A DNA stretch of 44,516 bases from CAYPHJ01 sp964410485 (GTDB lineage: Bacteria; Desulfobacterota; Binatia; UBA9968). Below are positions 17,789-24,977 of the stretch, piece by piece (position 1 is the first letter of the stretch; each line of letters starts with the position of its first letter). Below the pieces are notes generated by a model. It searched no databases. It was not told the origin of the DNA and saw nothing but the letters and a program-made list of their open reading frames with translations. The stretch is taken from positions 1 through 44,516 of the forward strand of contig CAYPHJ010000033.1 in NCBI GenBank assembly GCA_964410485.1, read 5' to 3'. Both the position numbers and the translations under genes were made by a program.

Positions 17789-17983
17789 ATGATGAAGCCT
17801 GGTGATCACCTGAAAACCGTCAAGCCTATTCGTTCGCAGAAAACGGGAGTTCTTTTGCCCCGGGAAGGTACTTTCGTCAGAGCTATTGAAAACATGGGGC
17901 GAAAGTTAATCCTGGTGAATTTTGGACCGGCTGGTGACGAATATCTATTCCCGGACGAGCTGGCCGAGCTGCGCAAGAGTTGA
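17789..17983 (+). CDS. Small conserved-looking protein of unknown function
   Basis: A protein of 64 residues from ATG 17789, chosen because GAGGGAGG lies just upstream; an ATG at 17711 would add 26 basic residues. The core MKPGDHLKTVKPI..TGVLLPREGTFVRAIENMGRKLILVNF..GDEYLFPDEL looks like a small beta-barrel, KOW/SH3-like fold, of the type seen in short uncharacterised proteins where a Gly-rich turn precedes a GRKL strand. I do not recognise a function. It stands alone between two non-coding gaps. Confidence 0.55.
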   Translation: MMKPGDHLKTVKPIRSQKTGVLLPREGTFVRAIENMGRKLILVNFGPAGDEYLFPDELAELRKS

Positions 17984-18250
17984 CCCCTGCACCGTTCGGA
18001 TTTCCGCCGCCTTCTGCGCCACCTGAGTTCGCATTGCCACCCGTCCAGGCTGAATTTTCCGTTCTCTCATTCAATCCCAGTAATAACCGCTGCCAACCCC
18101 TGGATGAACGCTGAGTCATCGGGGTAGAGGCCACAGGAGTGTTGGGTTGGAACGCATTGCTCAATGACTCCAGAGCTCAAGTGTTAATCTCGGTTTGGCC
18201 TCCCCTAAAAGATTTGATAGAAATTCCCCAACAAGCGGAAGAGGTGTCTC

Positions 18251-18601
18251 ATGACGGAAAACTCGCGTGAGATCAAAAATTATCATGCCCACATCTATTA
18301 TGATTCGGCGAGCAAGGACGTGGCGGCGAAAGTGCGCGCTGGATTGGGCAGTCGGTTCAGTATCCAGCTCGGCAGCTGGCATGATGAGCCCGTTGGTCCT
18401 CATCTGAAAGCTATGTATCAAGCTGTTTTTGCGCCCGAAGAGTTTGGTAAGGTCGTACCCTGGCTCATGCTCAATCGCGCAGGATTGGACGTGCTCGTAC
18501 ATCCGTCCACAGGAGACAGCTACGGCGATCACCTGGAGCGTTCTCTCTGGCTTGGCGAGCGGCTCAAGCTTAACGAGAAGGTTTTGCGGCGCGGATCATA
18601 G
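18251..18601 (+). CDS. DOPA 4,5-dioxygenase family protein
   Basis: A protein of 116 residues matching the small DOPA-dioxygenase-like family. The His-rich opening YHAHIYYD is followed by a later GPHLKAMYQ and the C-terminal VHPSTGDSYGDHLERSLWLG. Conserved histidines in these motifs (YHAH, GPH, VHP and DH) are the expected metal ligands. In fungi and plants the family makes extradiol cleavage products of L-DOPA; bacterial members are mostly uncharacterised, so the substrate here is unknown. The ATG follows AGAGGTGTCTC. Its length is typical of bacterial members. Confidence 0.85.
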   Translation: MTENSREIKNYHAHIYYDSASKDVAAKVRAGLGSRFSIQLGSWHDEPVGPHLKAMYQAVFAPEEFGKVVPWLMLNRAGLDVLVHPSTGDSYGDHLERSLWLGERLKLNEKVLRRGS

Positions 18602-18650
18602 GTAAGTGTAAGACCTACCCAAGGAGTTGAAAATTCGAATCATGTCTCCC

Positions 18651-18740
18651 GCAGAGGCGCAAAGGCGCCAAGAAGGACCAAAAGCGAATTTCGAAACAAA
18701 TCCATTTGTATGGATTTCTTTGCGCCTTGGTGTCTTGCAG
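18651..18740. repeat. Inverted GGCGCAAAG word repeat
   Basis: Left arm 18651-18676 (GCAGAGGCGCAAAGGCGCCA and onward) faces right arm 18717-18740 (CTTTGCGCCTTGGTGTCTTG). An inner hairpin, AAATCCAT with ATGGATTT, lies at 18698-18717. It fills the gap between the dioxygenase and the DUF2007 gene. Confidence 0.6.
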
Positions 18741-18772
18741 TCGTTTTTAGAATCGCGCGGCGAGATTACGGC

Positions 18773-19093
18773 ATGAAGAAAGTTTACACGACAAAAGACC
18801 CGCTCATGATCGGGCACTTGAGAAATGTCTTGGCCACTTTCGGCATCGAGTGCGTGACCCAAAACATACATCTTTCCAGTGCCGCGGGCGAGTTGCCGCT
18901 GATCGAATGCTGGCCCGAACTGTGGGTCATGGAAGATCATCGGTACAGTGAGGCCATGGCCATTCTTAAAAAGACACTGGCGCCTTTGAAGTCGGTGAAG
19001 CGGCCCTGGCGGTGCAACGCTTGCGGCGAAGAAATCGAAGGACAGTTTTCCGAATGTTGGAAATGTGGCAGAAGCCGCTATTCTAGCATATAG
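18773..19093 (+). CDS. DUF2007-type protein with C-terminal zinc ribbon
   Basis: A protein of 106 residues from ATG 18773. The N-terminal part (KKVYTTKDPLMIGHLRNVLATFGIECVTQN then PELWVMEDHRYSEAMAILKK) matches the ferredoxin-like DUF2007 domain, often called putative signal-transducing protein. The end has CNACGEEIEGQFSECWKCG, two CxxC pairs that form a zinc ribbon. That pairing is common in this family. Role unknown. Frames upstream of 18773 translate the adjacent word repeat and are unlikely to be real. Confidence 0.75.
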   Translation: MKKVYTTKDPLMIGHLRNVLATFGIECVTQNIHLSSAAGELPLIECWPELWVMEDHRYSEAMAILKKTLAPLKSVKRPWRCNACGEEIEGQFSECWKCGRSRYSSI

Positions 19094-19170
19094 CCTATGG
19101 CAGATGGCGTTATGGTATATGGTGCATGGCCCGTCCCATCCATAAGCCGCAGCCATATGCCATCCTACCA
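19094..19170. repeat. Inverted TATGGC word repeat
   Basis: Left half words CTATGGCAGATGGCGTTATGG and onward (19094-19127) face right half words CCATCCATAAGCCGCAGCCA and onward (19137-19169). A single degenerate TATGGC word is arranged as a hairpin between two genes. Confidence 0.5.
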
Positions 19171-19182
19171 AAGGAGTGATGT

Positions 19183-20136
19183 GTGGAGTATCGCCAGCTG
19201 GGTCATTCCGGTGTGCGCGTCTCTGTCATCGGTCTCGGCACCAATCGCTTTGGCTCCACAGACGTGCCGCAGGCTGAGGTCGACAGGATCATCGGTTGTG
19301 CTCTGGATCGGGGAGTGAACTTTATCGATAGCGCGAACGTTTACGTGGATGGTCGCTCGGAAGAAACGTTGGGCCATGCGCTCAAGGCACGCGTGGACAG
19401 GGTCGTCCTGGCAACAAAATTTTCGTTTCCCAAAATGGACGGTCCGAACAGCTGGGGCGCATCGCGCTATCAAGTCATGCAAGCGGTGGACGCGAGTCTG
19501 CGGCGGTTGCAAACCGATCATATCGATCTCTATTACGCGCACCGCTGGGATGACACGACCCCCATTGAGGAAACTTTGCGGGCGCTCGACGATCTTGTGC
19601 GTATGGGCAAGGTCCGCTACGTTGGAGCATCGGCCTATGCATCATGGCAATTAGCGCATGCCAATGTCCTGGCTGAGCTGCGCGGCTGGAGCCGGTTTGT
19701 GGTCCTTCAGTCCGAATACCACTTACTGGAGCGAAACGTAGAGCGCGAGGCTTTACCCTACTGCCGGGCTCATCGGGTTGGGTTTGTTCCCTATTATCCA
19801 TTGGCCGGCGGTTTTTTGACGGGTAAATACGAAAAAGGGCGACCGCCGCCGCCGGGCTCGCGCGCTAGCGAAAGCAGTTACGTACGCAGGCAGATGACCG
19901 ATGCCAACTTTGATCTCGCGGCCAATCTCGGAATCTGGGCCGAGCGCCGCGGCCATAATCTCGCCGAGTTGGCCCAAGCGTGGTTACTCGCACAAGTTCC
20001 GGTTTGCTCTGTCATTACCGGAGCGAAAACGGTGCATCAGCTAATGAGCAACCTCAAAGCGGCCGATTGGGTATTAACCGAGAAGGAACTCGAAGAAGTG
20101 CGGGCGATTTTGCAAGACGCAGAAGCGCACGATTAG
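19183..20136 (+). CDS. Aldo/keto reductase
   Basis: An aldo/keto reductase of 317 residues with the (beta/alpha)8 fold. Start GTG 19183 follows AAGGAG with good spacing and gives the usual MEYRQLGHSGVRVSVIGLG. Catalytic tetrad positions are visible: D in NFIDSANVY, the Y of that motif, K in VVLATKF and H in YYAHRWD. The C-terminus has the NADPH-binding VITGAKTVHQLMSNL. It is closest to the YajO/YdjG-like or Kv-beta-like AKR groups. Substrate unknown. It appears monocistronic. Confidence 0.9.
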   Translation: MEYRQLGHSGVRVSVIGLGTNRFGSTDVPQAEVDRIIGCALDRGVNFIDSANVYVDGRSEETLGHALKARVDRVVLATKFSFPKMDGPNSWGASRYQVMQAVDASLRRLQTDHIDLYYAHRWDDTTPIEETLRALDDLVRMGKVRYVGASAYASWQLAHANVLAELRGWSRFVVLQSEYHLLERNVEREALPYCRAHRVGFVPYYPLAGGFLTGKYEKGRPPPPGSRASESSYVRRQMTDANFDLAANLGIWAERRGHNLAELAQAWLLAQVPVCSVITGAKTVHQLMSNLKAADWVLTEKELEEVRAILQDAEAHD

Positions 20137-20158
20137 GGTGATGAGGATGGGTGGCTTC

Positions 20159-20764
20159 CTATAGTGGTAGTGACAATTGTCCGTCGCCGTGATTCGTTGC
20201 AGGATTGAGGCACAGGAGTTTGCTCTCTTTTTCGAGCCACTGGATGTAGCGGCGATGGCTTTCGCGCTTTTCAATGGCGGCAATGCACAGCAGGCGGACG
20301 GAGTGAGCGTAATGGCGCCAGTGATCTCGGACAAATCGCGGCAGGCGCAGGTAGGTCGGCGCATCGTCACAAAACAAGGGATCCCGTGCCAGGGTCCAGA
20401 TGTCGCATTGCTTTTCGCCGAAGGGAATCTTGGCCGATCGTGCCGCCATGCGGCGGCGACCGACTCCGTGCGCCAGTCCTTGCACCAAATGCGTTAGCTC
20501 GTGGCCGATGGTTTGATAGGTGAGTTTACGAACCTTCAACCTGATGACAAGCCGCGGCGGACAGGCAGGCCGATAGATCAGTGTCGCGCTACCGAGGTGC
20601 GCACGCGTATAGCCCACCGTGATGGCTTTTCCCTGAAGTTCCGGAAAAAACCCTAAGGCGCGCTCGATCATGGACTGAGCACGCCGTGTGAGCCGTTTTT
20701 TCATCATGGGAGTAAAGGCGAGAATGGGGACCTCAGATTGCCGATCGGAGAGTTCAGAGTTCAT
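20159..20764 (-). CDS. Putative zinc metalloprotease (HExxH)
   Basis: A protein of 201 residues on the - strand, the only convincing reverse-strand gene of the first 34 kb. The stretch TIGHELTHLVQGLAHG contains HExxH, the zinc-binding and catalytic motif of gluzincin-like peptidases. The preceding PPRLVIRLKVRKLTY and the early ATLIYRP segment suggest a SprT- or M48-like mini-protease, but I cannot place it in a named family. There is no signal peptide, so it is probably cytoplasmic. It is transcribed divergently from era across a 100-base gap. Confidence 0.65.
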   Translation of the reverse strand: MNSELSDRQSEVPILAFTPMMKKRLTRRAQSMIERALGFFPELQGKAITVGYTRAHLGSATLIYRPACPPRLVIRLKVRKLTYQTIGHELTHLVQGLAHGVGRRRMAARSAKIPFGEKQCDIWTLARDPLFCDDAPTYLRLPRFVRDHWRHYAHSVRLLCIAAIEKRESHRRYIQWLEKESKLLCLNPATNHGDGQLSLPL

Positions 20765-20818
20765 CGATGCGGAGTTCGTTCTCGATGATTTGGCACCCTT
20801 CGGTTTTTTCCATTCGCC

Positions 20819-20846
20819 TTGAACCGCAGGGCGAGCATGCCATAAT
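20819..20846 (+). promoter_or_regulatory. Predicted sigma-70 promoter of era
   Basis: TTGAAC (20819-20824) and CATAAT (20841-20846) with a 16-base spacer predict a start close to 20853, about 11 bases before the era ATG. Consensus match by eye only. Confidence 0.4.
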
Positions 20847-20863
20847 ACGTTGCGATCATAGTT

Positions 20864-21778
20864 ATGGCAGAGACGGCAAACAAGAACAAGGCTGGCGTTT
20901 ATCGCTCCGGTTATATTGCCATTATCGGGCGCCCAAACGTAGGCAAATCGACCCTGCTGAATCAGCTGCTTGGCGAAAAGGTTGCTATTGTGTCGCCGAA
21001 GCCGCAGACAACGCGCAACCGCATTACTGGCATTCGCACTACGCCGCGCTCACAGATGATCTTTTTAGATACGCCGGGCATTCATCAGGCTCACTCGTTG
21101 ATGAACCGGCGCATGGTGGAAGTCGCGCTCCAGACCCTGCATGAAGTGGACATTATTCTCTGGTTGCTGGACGCCCGGAATAGCATAGGCGCCCAAAACG
21201 AGAGGATCGCGGAAAAGCTGCGCAATTTGAAGGTCCCGGCGTTGATTCTGTTGAACAAGATCGACGCAGTGGCGAAGCCGGATTTGCTTCCGTTGATGCA
21301 GCAGTGCGCGGAGCTTTTGCCCGGCAGGGAAATCGTGCCGATCAGCGCGCTCAGAGGCGACAACATGACGCTGCTTCTCGATCTGTTGGAAAAACGACTA
21401 CCTGACGGGCCGCAGTATTTTCCCGCAGGAGAGTTCACCGACCAGAGCGAGCGCTTTGTCGCGGCTGAAATTATTCGCGAGAAGGTCTTCCTTCGGACTC
21501 ACGAGGAAATTCCCTATGGTGTGGCGGTGACGATCGATGAGTTTACCGAAAAGGAAGAGAAACCTCTAATTGTCATCAAGGCGACCATCCACACCGAGCG
21601 CGAGTCTCACAAGCCGATTCTGATCGGAAAGAAAGGCGCCATGCTCAAGGAGGTCGGTAGGCTCGCACGGGAAGAACTGGAAGCCCTGCTTGGCTGCAAG
21701 ATTTTTTTGGAATTGTTTATCCGTGTCGACGAGGGCTGGACTCAAGATCCCCACGCGTTGACGGAGATGGGCTTGTAA
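20864..21778 (+). CDS. era: GTPase Era
   Basis: Era of 304 residues, the GTPase that binds the 3' end of 16S rRNA and aids 30S maturation. G1 GRPNVGKST spans residues 22-30, G3 is LDTPG, G4 is NKID and G5 is ISAL. The C-terminal KH domain contains ILIGKKGAMLKEVG and LFIRVDEGW, as expected. Its stop is 1 base before der, so the two ribosome-assembly GTPases form one operon. Length and motifs are intact. Confidence 0.97.
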   Translation: MAETANKNKAGVYRSGYIAIIGRPNVGKSTLLNQLLGEKVAIVSPKPQTTRNRITGIRTTPRSQMIFLDTPGIHQAHSLMNRRMVEVALQTLHEVDIILWLLDARNSIGAQNERIAEKLRNLKVPALILLNKIDAVAKPDLLPLMQQCAELLPGREIVPISALRGDNMTLLLDLLEKRLPDGPQYFPAGEFTDQSERFVAAEIIREKVFLRTHEEIPYGVAVTIDEFTEKEEKPLIVIKATIHTERESHKPILIGKKGAMLKEVGRLAREELEALLGCKIFLELFIRVDEGWTQDPHALTEMGL

Positions 21779-21779
21779 C

Positions 21780-23165
21780 ATGGCTAAGGCAGCAGCTCTC
21801 CGACCTGTGGCCCGCCGGGTCCCCGTGGTGGCCATCGCCGGACGGCCAAACGTAGGCAAATCGACCCTGTTTAACCGGATGGTGGGGGAACGTAAGGCAA
21901 TCGTCGATGACGTCCCCGGCGTTACCCGAGATCGCAATTACGCCAAGGCCGAGTGGGCGGGACGGTCATTTCTTCTTGTCGATACGGGGGGATTGGACAC
22001 GATTGTCGACGGCGATCTTGCGCGCCGAGTGCAGGAGCAAAGCCGGTTGGCAGTGGCGGATGCGGATGTAGTGCTCTTTCTCTTCGACGGCAAGGCAGGG
22101 TTTAACCCGCTGGATCGGGAGGCGCTCGAGTTGGTGCGCGACGTGAATAAGCCGGTATTGTTTGTCGTGAACAAGCTCGATTCGCAGCAGCGCGCGGCCA
22201 ATTTATATGAATTTTACGCCTTGGGCCTAGAACGTTTGTACTCGATTTCGGCCGAGCACGGGCTCGGTGTGGCCGAACTACTCGATGACGTAATCGAACA
22301 CCTGCCGGATGAAGAGACCAGCGAGGCCGGTGCAGAAGGGCAAGAAGATGCTCCCGCGCGCATCGCCGTTGTCGGGCGGCCGAACGTTGGCAAGTCAACT
22401 CTAATCAACCGACTTCTTGGCTTCGAGCGCTCCGTTGTGGATGCGACTCCGGGGACGACGCGCGATGCATTGGATACGCCGTTCACACTCGCGGGCGAAC
22501 CGTGTACCTTGGTAGATACGGCGGGCATCCGGCGTAAGGCGCGCGTTCAGCAACGTATCGAGCGGTTCAGCGTCAGTCGCTCGCTACGATCGGTGGATCG
22601 TGGCGATCTCATCATTCATCTCATCGACGGTCCCGAAGGAGTTACGGATCAAGACGCGCAGATCTTGCGTTACGCCTCCCAGCGTGGCAAGGCGCTGCTG
22701 GTGGCGGTGAACAAATGGGATTTGATGGACAAGACAGGCGCCAGCATCCAGAGTTACCGGCAACAGGTTTATGCGAAACTGCCGTTTTTGGATTTTGTCC
22801 CGGTGGTTTTTATTGCGGCGTCAACGGGCCAAGGTGTTAACAAGATGCTTGCGACGGCTGCGCAAGTCGTCCAGGTTTATAGACGAAAGATTTCGACCTC
22901 CGTATTCAATGAAAAACTACAGCAGGTCGTGCGCGCCCACGCTGCTCCCCTGGCTCAAGGCAAGGCCGTAAAATTTTATTATGGCACGCAAACCGGGGAG
23001 CGTCCGCCCACGTTTACCGTGTTCGTCAACCTGCCGTGGGCGGTGCCCGAGAATTACCGCAGATACCTCACGCATCAATTGCGCGAGCACCTTGATTTGC
23101 GTTATGCGCCGATCAAGCTCATTTTGCGGGCGCGCCGCGAACAACGAAAGGAAAAGAGACGATGA
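21780..23165 (+). CDS. der: Ribosome biogenesis GTPase Der (EngA)
   Basis: Der of 461 residues with tandem GTPase domains. The first G1 motif is at residues 21-29 and the second begins near residue 199, both reading GRPNVGKST. Each has its own DTGG/DTAG switch and NKxD (NKLD, NKWD). The C-terminal KH-like domain covers about residues 350-440, with VFVNLPWAVPENYRRYLTHQ, and a basic tail follows. It is essential for 50S assembly in known bacteria. It overlaps the next gene by ATGA. Confidence 0.97.
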   Translation: MAKAAALRPVARRVPVVAIAGRPNVGKSTLFNRMVGERKAIVDDVPGVTRDRNYAKAEWAGRSFLLVDTGGLDTIVDGDLARRVQEQSRLAVADADVVLFLFDGKAGFNPLDREALELVRDVNKPVLFVVNKLDSQQRAANLYEFYALGLERLYSISAEHGLGVAELLDDVIEHLPDEETSEAGAEGQEDAPARIAVVGRPNVGKSTLINRLLGFERSVVDATPGTTRDALDTPFTLAGEPCTLVDTAGIRRKARVQQRIERFSVSRSLRSVDRGDLIIHLIDGPEGVTDQDAQILRYASQRGKALLVAVNKWDLMDKTGASIQSYRQQVYAKLPFLDFVPVVFIAASTGQGVNKMLATAAQVVQVYRRKISTSVFNEKLQQVVRAHAAPLAQGKAVKFYYGTQTGERPPTFTVFVNLPWAVPENYRRYLTHQLREHLDLRYAPIKLILRARREQRKEKRR

Positions 23166-23689
23166 GGTTTCAATGGAGCATTGCGGCGTCTGACCGCGGT
23201 ATCACGGACATCCGGTTCATCAGACACGGCAAAAGCGCCCCGGCCTCCATGGTTGCGGACCAGCTCGCTGAGCGGTGGCGTGTCGCGGCACAGAACGAGC
23301 TGCACGACTACTTTGCGGGACGGCTGACCTCTTTTGCCTCGCCGTACGATATTCGTTCATTGACGCCCTTCACGCGATCCGTGTTGAGGCTCACGGCGAA
23401 GATCCCGTACGGCGAAGTCAGGACTTATGAGTGGCTGGCGCGGAAGTTGGGTAAGCCCCAAGCCGCCCGAGCCGTCGGCAATGCATTGGCGAGAAACCCT
23501 GTGCCCATTCTCATTCCCTGCCATCGCGTGTTTCGGTCCGACGGCGTCATGGGCGGCTTCGCATTGGGAAGGGCATGGAAGAAAAGACTGTTAAACCTGG
23601 AGAAAAGGTTCAGAGATCCGCGATCTCAACCAGCAGTTCGTCTCGAGGCACCCGTGAAAAGACACCCGGGAGCTAGCGTTCCATTGTAA
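23162..23689 (+). CDS. ogt: Methylated-DNA--protein-cysteine S-methyltransferase
   Basis: A protein of 175 residues. The active-site motif IPCHRV contains the acceptor Cys at residue 120. It transfers methyl or alkyl groups from O6-alkylguanine to itself in a suicide repair reaction. Conserved NALARNPVPILIPCHR and GGFALGRAWKKRLLNLE are present, as is the helix-turn-helix YGEVRTYEWLARKLG that binds DNA. The N-terminal domain is short, as in Ogt. Its start overlaps the der stop by 4 bases, an unusual operon partnership. The C-terminal 20 residues beyond the conserved core look unconserved. Confidence 0.93.
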   Translation: MRFQWSIAASDRGITDIRFIRHGKSAPASMVADQLAERWRVAAQNELHDYFAGRLTSFASPYDIRSLTPFTRSVLRLTAKIPYGEVRTYEWLARKLGKPQAARAVGNALARNPVPILIPCHRVFRSDGVMGGFALGRAWKKRLLNLEKRFRDPRSQPAVRLEAPVKRHPGASVPL

Positions 23690-23811
23690 ATTGACTTATC
23701 ATTCCTGATTCGTTTTTGGTTCAGCGGATGCTGCCTTGTGCGGCCGACGTTGACAAACCGCAAATGAATATGGTTGAGGCTTGCATAACCCGCTGCGAGG
23801 AGTCTTTGTCG

Positions 23812-24924
23812 ATGCCGCCTCAACATCCCTACGCACGCTGGATGGCGCTTGGCCGGATAAAAGGCATGGGGCGCGTTAGTTTTAAAAAACTCGCCACTCA
23901 CTTCTCTGATCCGACAATGGTGTTTTCCGCGAGCGCGGCGGAACTTGCGTGTGTCGAAGGGCTCGATCAAGCGGTCATTGATGGAGTCCGGGGTTTTTCT
24001 GCTTGGGAAGAAGTGCATGGAGAAATCCGCAAGGCCGAAAAGGCTGGAGTCAGTATTGTGCCGTTCAACGGTTCTGCTTATCCACCGCGACTGCGTACGA
24101 TCCCGGATCCGCCGCCCTGCCTTTTCGTGAAGGGCGACTGGCGAGTAGAGGACGACAAAGCCGTGGCGGTAGTTGGTTCGCGCAGCGCCAGCGAGTACGG
24201 TTGTCGGGTAGCCAGAGATCTCTGCCGCGGTCTGGTTAGACTGGGTTTCACCGTGGTAAGCGGAATGGCGCGCGGCATCGACGGCATGGCGCACGTGAGC
24301 GCGTTGGAGGCCGGAGGCAGAACCATTGCTGTTTTGGGTTCGGGTGTTGATCGCCCGTATCCGCCGGAGCATGTGCCGCTGTACCGTCGAATTATTCAAA
24401 GTGGCGCGGTCATATCCGAATTTCCGCTGGGCACGCGCCCGTTGGCATTTAACTTTCCGGCGCGCAACCGATTGATCAGCGGCCTGTCGCTTGGTGTGGT
24501 GGTCGTTGAAGCGACGGAAAAAAGCGGTTCGCTGATCACCGCTGCGCTGGCTTTGGAGCAGGGACGGGAAATTTTTGCGGTCCCCGGAGAAGTAGGCGCA
24601 AGTCGCAGTCGCGGCGCGCACCGTCTGATTCGCCAGGGGGCGAAGTTGGTGGAAGGGGTCGAGGATATTATCGAGGAGATCGCCCCCCAACTGTTAGCGC
24701 ACGGACATAGCGGCCTCGCCATGGCAAGAAAAGAACTCCCTGCCGAAGCCGGTGATGACGGGCGCAAAATTTGGCAGGAGCTCAGGGATCGGCCGTTGCA
24801 AATCGATGAGATCATCGAGAGGAGCGGCCTGACGCCGTCTCGAGTCGCGGAAATTTTGTTGGAGCTGGAGTTGCAGGGGTTTGTTTTGCAGCTGCCGGGA
24901 AAAAGATACCTGGCGGAACAATAA
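23812..24924 (+). CDS. dprA: DNA-processing protein DprA
   Basis: A protein of 370 residues from ATG 23812, chosen for the GAGGAG about 10 bases upstream and the family-like start (YARWMALGRIKGMGRVSFKKL). An N-terminal helix-hairpin-helix/SAM-like region precedes the Rossmann-type DprA domain with VVGSRSASEYG, VVSGMARGIDGMAH and VLGSGVDRPYPPEH. A C-terminal winged-helix domain (about 305-370, with IIERSGLTPSRVAEILLELE) is also present. DprA loads RecA on incoming single-stranded DNA during natural transformation. It is followed by topA, a common bacterial arrangement. Confidence 0.95.
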   Translation: MPPQHPYARWMALGRIKGMGRVSFKKLATHFSDPTMVFSASAAELACVEGLDQAVIDGVRGFSAWEEVHGEIRKAEKAGVSIVPFNGSAYPPRLRTIPDPPPCLFVKGDWRVEDDKAVAVVGSRSASEYGCRVARDLCRGLVRLGFTVVSGMARGIDGMAHVSALEAGGRTIAVLGSGVDRPYPPEHVPLYRRIIQSGAVISEFPLGTRPLAFNFPARNRLISGLSLGVVVVEATEKSGSLITAALALEQGREIFAVPGEVGASRSRGAHRLIRQGAKLVEGVEDIIEEIAPQLLAHGHSGLAMARKELPAEAGDDGRKIWQELRDRPLQIDEIIERSGLTPSRVAEILLELELQGFVLQLPGKRYLAEQ

Positions 24925-24977
24925 AAAATGACCAACTTGCGTTCGTTGCATCCGAGACGCACAATACATCTGGAATT

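Noticed and set aside
17883..18164. Gly/Asn-rich - strand frame of 93 codons
   Set aside because: It overlaps the 3' end of the better supported small + strand gene, and no family or ribosome binding site is visible.
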